Shown one piece after another: positions 22,426 to 22,913 of a stretch of 22,913 bases of DNA (position 1 is the stretch's first letter; every line of letters begins with the position of its first letter). The position numbers were made by a program, and so were the translations under genes. Source of the DNA: an uncultured Clostridia bacterium (GTDB lineage: Bacteria; Bacillota; Clostridia; TANB77; CAG-508); NCBI GenBank assembly GCA_934154515.1, contig CAKPGD010000015.1:1-22913 (forward strand), written 5' to 3'. The notes beneath the pieces were generated by a model that did not search any database, was not told the DNA's origin, and saw only the letters and a list, made by a program, of their open reading frames with translations.

Positions 22426-22498
22426 TGTGGAAAAGTTATTCAAAAGATCGCTGAAAAATGAATAACTTATACACAAAAACTACAAAAACTGTGGATAA
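22426..22498. other. cluster of DnaA-box-like sites (possible replication-origin element)
   Basis: Two sites match TTATNCACA exactly: TTATACACA at 22467-22475 (plus) and TTATCCACA at 22490-22498 (minus). Two one-mismatch sites lie beside them: TTTTCCACA at 22426-22434 (minus) and TTATTCAAA at 22436-22444 (plus). A 10-bp inverted repeat (22433-22442 with 22459-22468) overlaps three of them. The region is AT-rich. No dnaA, dnaN or rpmH is in the window. Confidence 0.45.
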
Positions 22499-22616
22499 CT
22501 AAAAGAAAAATTAAGGCAAAGTTGCTTTTATTTCTTTACATAAGAACTTTAAAGAAGCAGAGGAATAAAAGGAAATTGTACAAATTTTAAGAAATAATAA
22601 AAAATGTGAAAATAAG

Positions 22617-22648
22617 CAGTAGTAAAATTAAATACTATTGTTTTTTTT
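22617..22648 (+). terminator. terminator-like hairpin without an upstream gene
   Basis: CAGTAGTA (22617-22624) pairs with TACTATTG (22633-22640), one G-U, loop AAATTAAA, followed by eight T (22641-22648). The stem is weak but the T run is the longest in the window. Confidence 0.45.
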
Positions 22649-22712
22649 GTGTAAGAAAAAGTAGAAATAGTAGTTTATGTAAAAATATTATTAGCAAAAA
22701 ACAAATAAAATA

Positions 22713-22741
22713 TTGTCTAAAAAAAGAGCTTTTTATAAAAT
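22713..22741 (+). promoter_or_regulatory. promoter of the right-end pilin-like transcript
   Basis: TTGTCT (22713-22718) and TAAAAT (22736-22741) are 17 bases apart. The -10 is the left end of the 24-bp palindrome at 22736-22759. Confidence 0.5.
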
Positions 22742-22759
22742 AATTATATAATTATTTTA
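22736..22759. repeat. 24-bp perfect palindrome
   Basis: The stretch from TAAAATAATTAT (22736-22747) is followed without a gap by its exact reverse complement (22748-22759). It covers the -10 box and the probable transcription start and touches the AGGAGG site of the 7-codon ORF. It could be an operator. Confidence 0.8.
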
Positions 22760-22771
22760 GGAGGACAAAGG

Positions 22772-22795
22772 ATGAAAAAAATATTTTATTTTTAA
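22772..22795 (+). CDS. 7-codon leader ORF (MKKIFYF)
   Basis: AGGAGG (22759-22764), 7 bases from ATG 22772, precedes a reading frame of Met-Lys-Lys-Ile-Phe-Tyr-Phe and TAA. The site is as good as that of the pilin gene. It may be a leader peptide for the downstream prepilin gene or the remains of a longer gene. No translation evidence is available. Confidence 0.3.
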   Translation: MKKIFYF

Positions 22796-22856
22796 AAATC
22801 ATTGAAAAACATATTATGATAAAAATATTAATAATAGAGATGGAGGAGTTCAAAAG

Positions 22857-22913
22857 ATGAATAAGATTAAAAGTACAAAAGGTATAACTTTAATATCACT
22901 TGTGGTAACAATT
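22857..22913 (+). CDS. start of another prepilin-like gene (cut by window end)
   Basis: The first 19 codons read MNKIKSTKG followed by ITLISLVVTI, a class III prepilin leader with cleavage after Gly9, very like the pilin at 5720. Mature position 5 is Ser. GGAGG (22842-22846) lies 10 bases before the ATG. The rest lies outside the window, so its size and type are unknown. Confidence 0.8.
   Translation, partial: MNKIKSTKGITLISLVVTI

Larger units (their letters stand above)
22396..22648 (+). ncRNA. hypothetical non-coding transcript
   Basis: A promoter-like pair ending at 22389 and a terminator-like hairpin at 22617-22648 bracket about 250 bases without an ORF. I recognise no known RNA family. 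The evidence is only this bracketing, and the region also holds the DnaA-box cluster. Confidence 0.2.
22230..22771 (+). other. 540-base gene-poor, AT-rich region
   Basis: No credible ORF is present. From left to right it holds a 12-bp palindrome TTACAATTGTAA (22271-22282) and several further TTACAA/TTGTAA words. A 9-bp hairpin (22353-22375), a promoter-like pair (22361-22389), a DnaA-box cluster (22426-22498), a terminator-like hairpin (22617-22648) and a second promoter under a 24-bp palindrome (22713-22759) follow. Confidence 0.7.

Overview
The window is very AT-rich, uses the standard code and has strong AGGAGG-type ribosome binding sites. It carries a YlbJ-type sporulation membrane protein, a type IV pilus locus without a secretin, and a four-subunit 2-oxoacid:ferredoxin oxidoreductase. 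This points to an anaerobic, probably endospore-forming monoderm of the Clostridia (Bacillota). The species cannot be named from the sequence.

Layout, left to right. At 1-73 (minus) is a tRNA-Leu(UAA) cut by the window edge, with its own promoter. Divergent from it are a membrane-anchored TPR protein (264-1469) and undecaprenyl-diphosphatase uppP (1673-2476), separated by a six-copy 14-bp tandem repeat. A branched terminator follows uppP.

The core of the window, 2836-11950, is a type IV pilus operon. Its order is pilM-pilN fusion, pilO-like, a PilP-like membrane protein, a very short prepilin, an intrinsic terminator, prepilin peptidase pilD, two pseudopilins, pilB, pilT and pilC. PilMN, PilO and the third protein would form the inner-membrane alignment platform. 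PilD processes the pilins, PilB and PilT drive extension and retraction, and PilC is the platform protein. Ten consecutive genes are on one strand, behind a sigma-A-like promoter and a long AT-rich leader. A strong terminator follows pilC.

Next come a ROK-family sugar kinase with an odd translation start, a membrane-anchored M23 peptidase with its own extended -10 promoter, and a trimeric dUTPase. A bidirectional terminator separates these from porGDAB on the minus strand (18135 to 15082), which encodes a heteromeric pyruvate/2-oxoacid:ferredoxin oxidoreductase with a strong promoter. On the plus strand are a CCA-adding enzyme with an HD domain and, in the same transcript, an isolated small pilin-like protein.

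The right end has an unrecognised 115-aa protein whose ribosome binding site is separated from its start codon by a hairpin, a DUF6514-like small protein, a tyrosine-rich 77-aa protein downstream of ylbJ, and ylbJ itself. A 540-base gene-poor stretch follows, with a cluster of DnaA-box-like sites, a promoter/terminator pair without an ORF, and a 24-bp perfect palindrome over a promoter. It ends in a 7-codon leader ORF and the first 19 codons of another prepilin-like gene, cut by the window end. The signals I consider most worth testing are the hairpin-bridged ribosome binding site, the DnaA-box cluster, the helix-only pilin, and the coupled leader ORF of the ROK gene.
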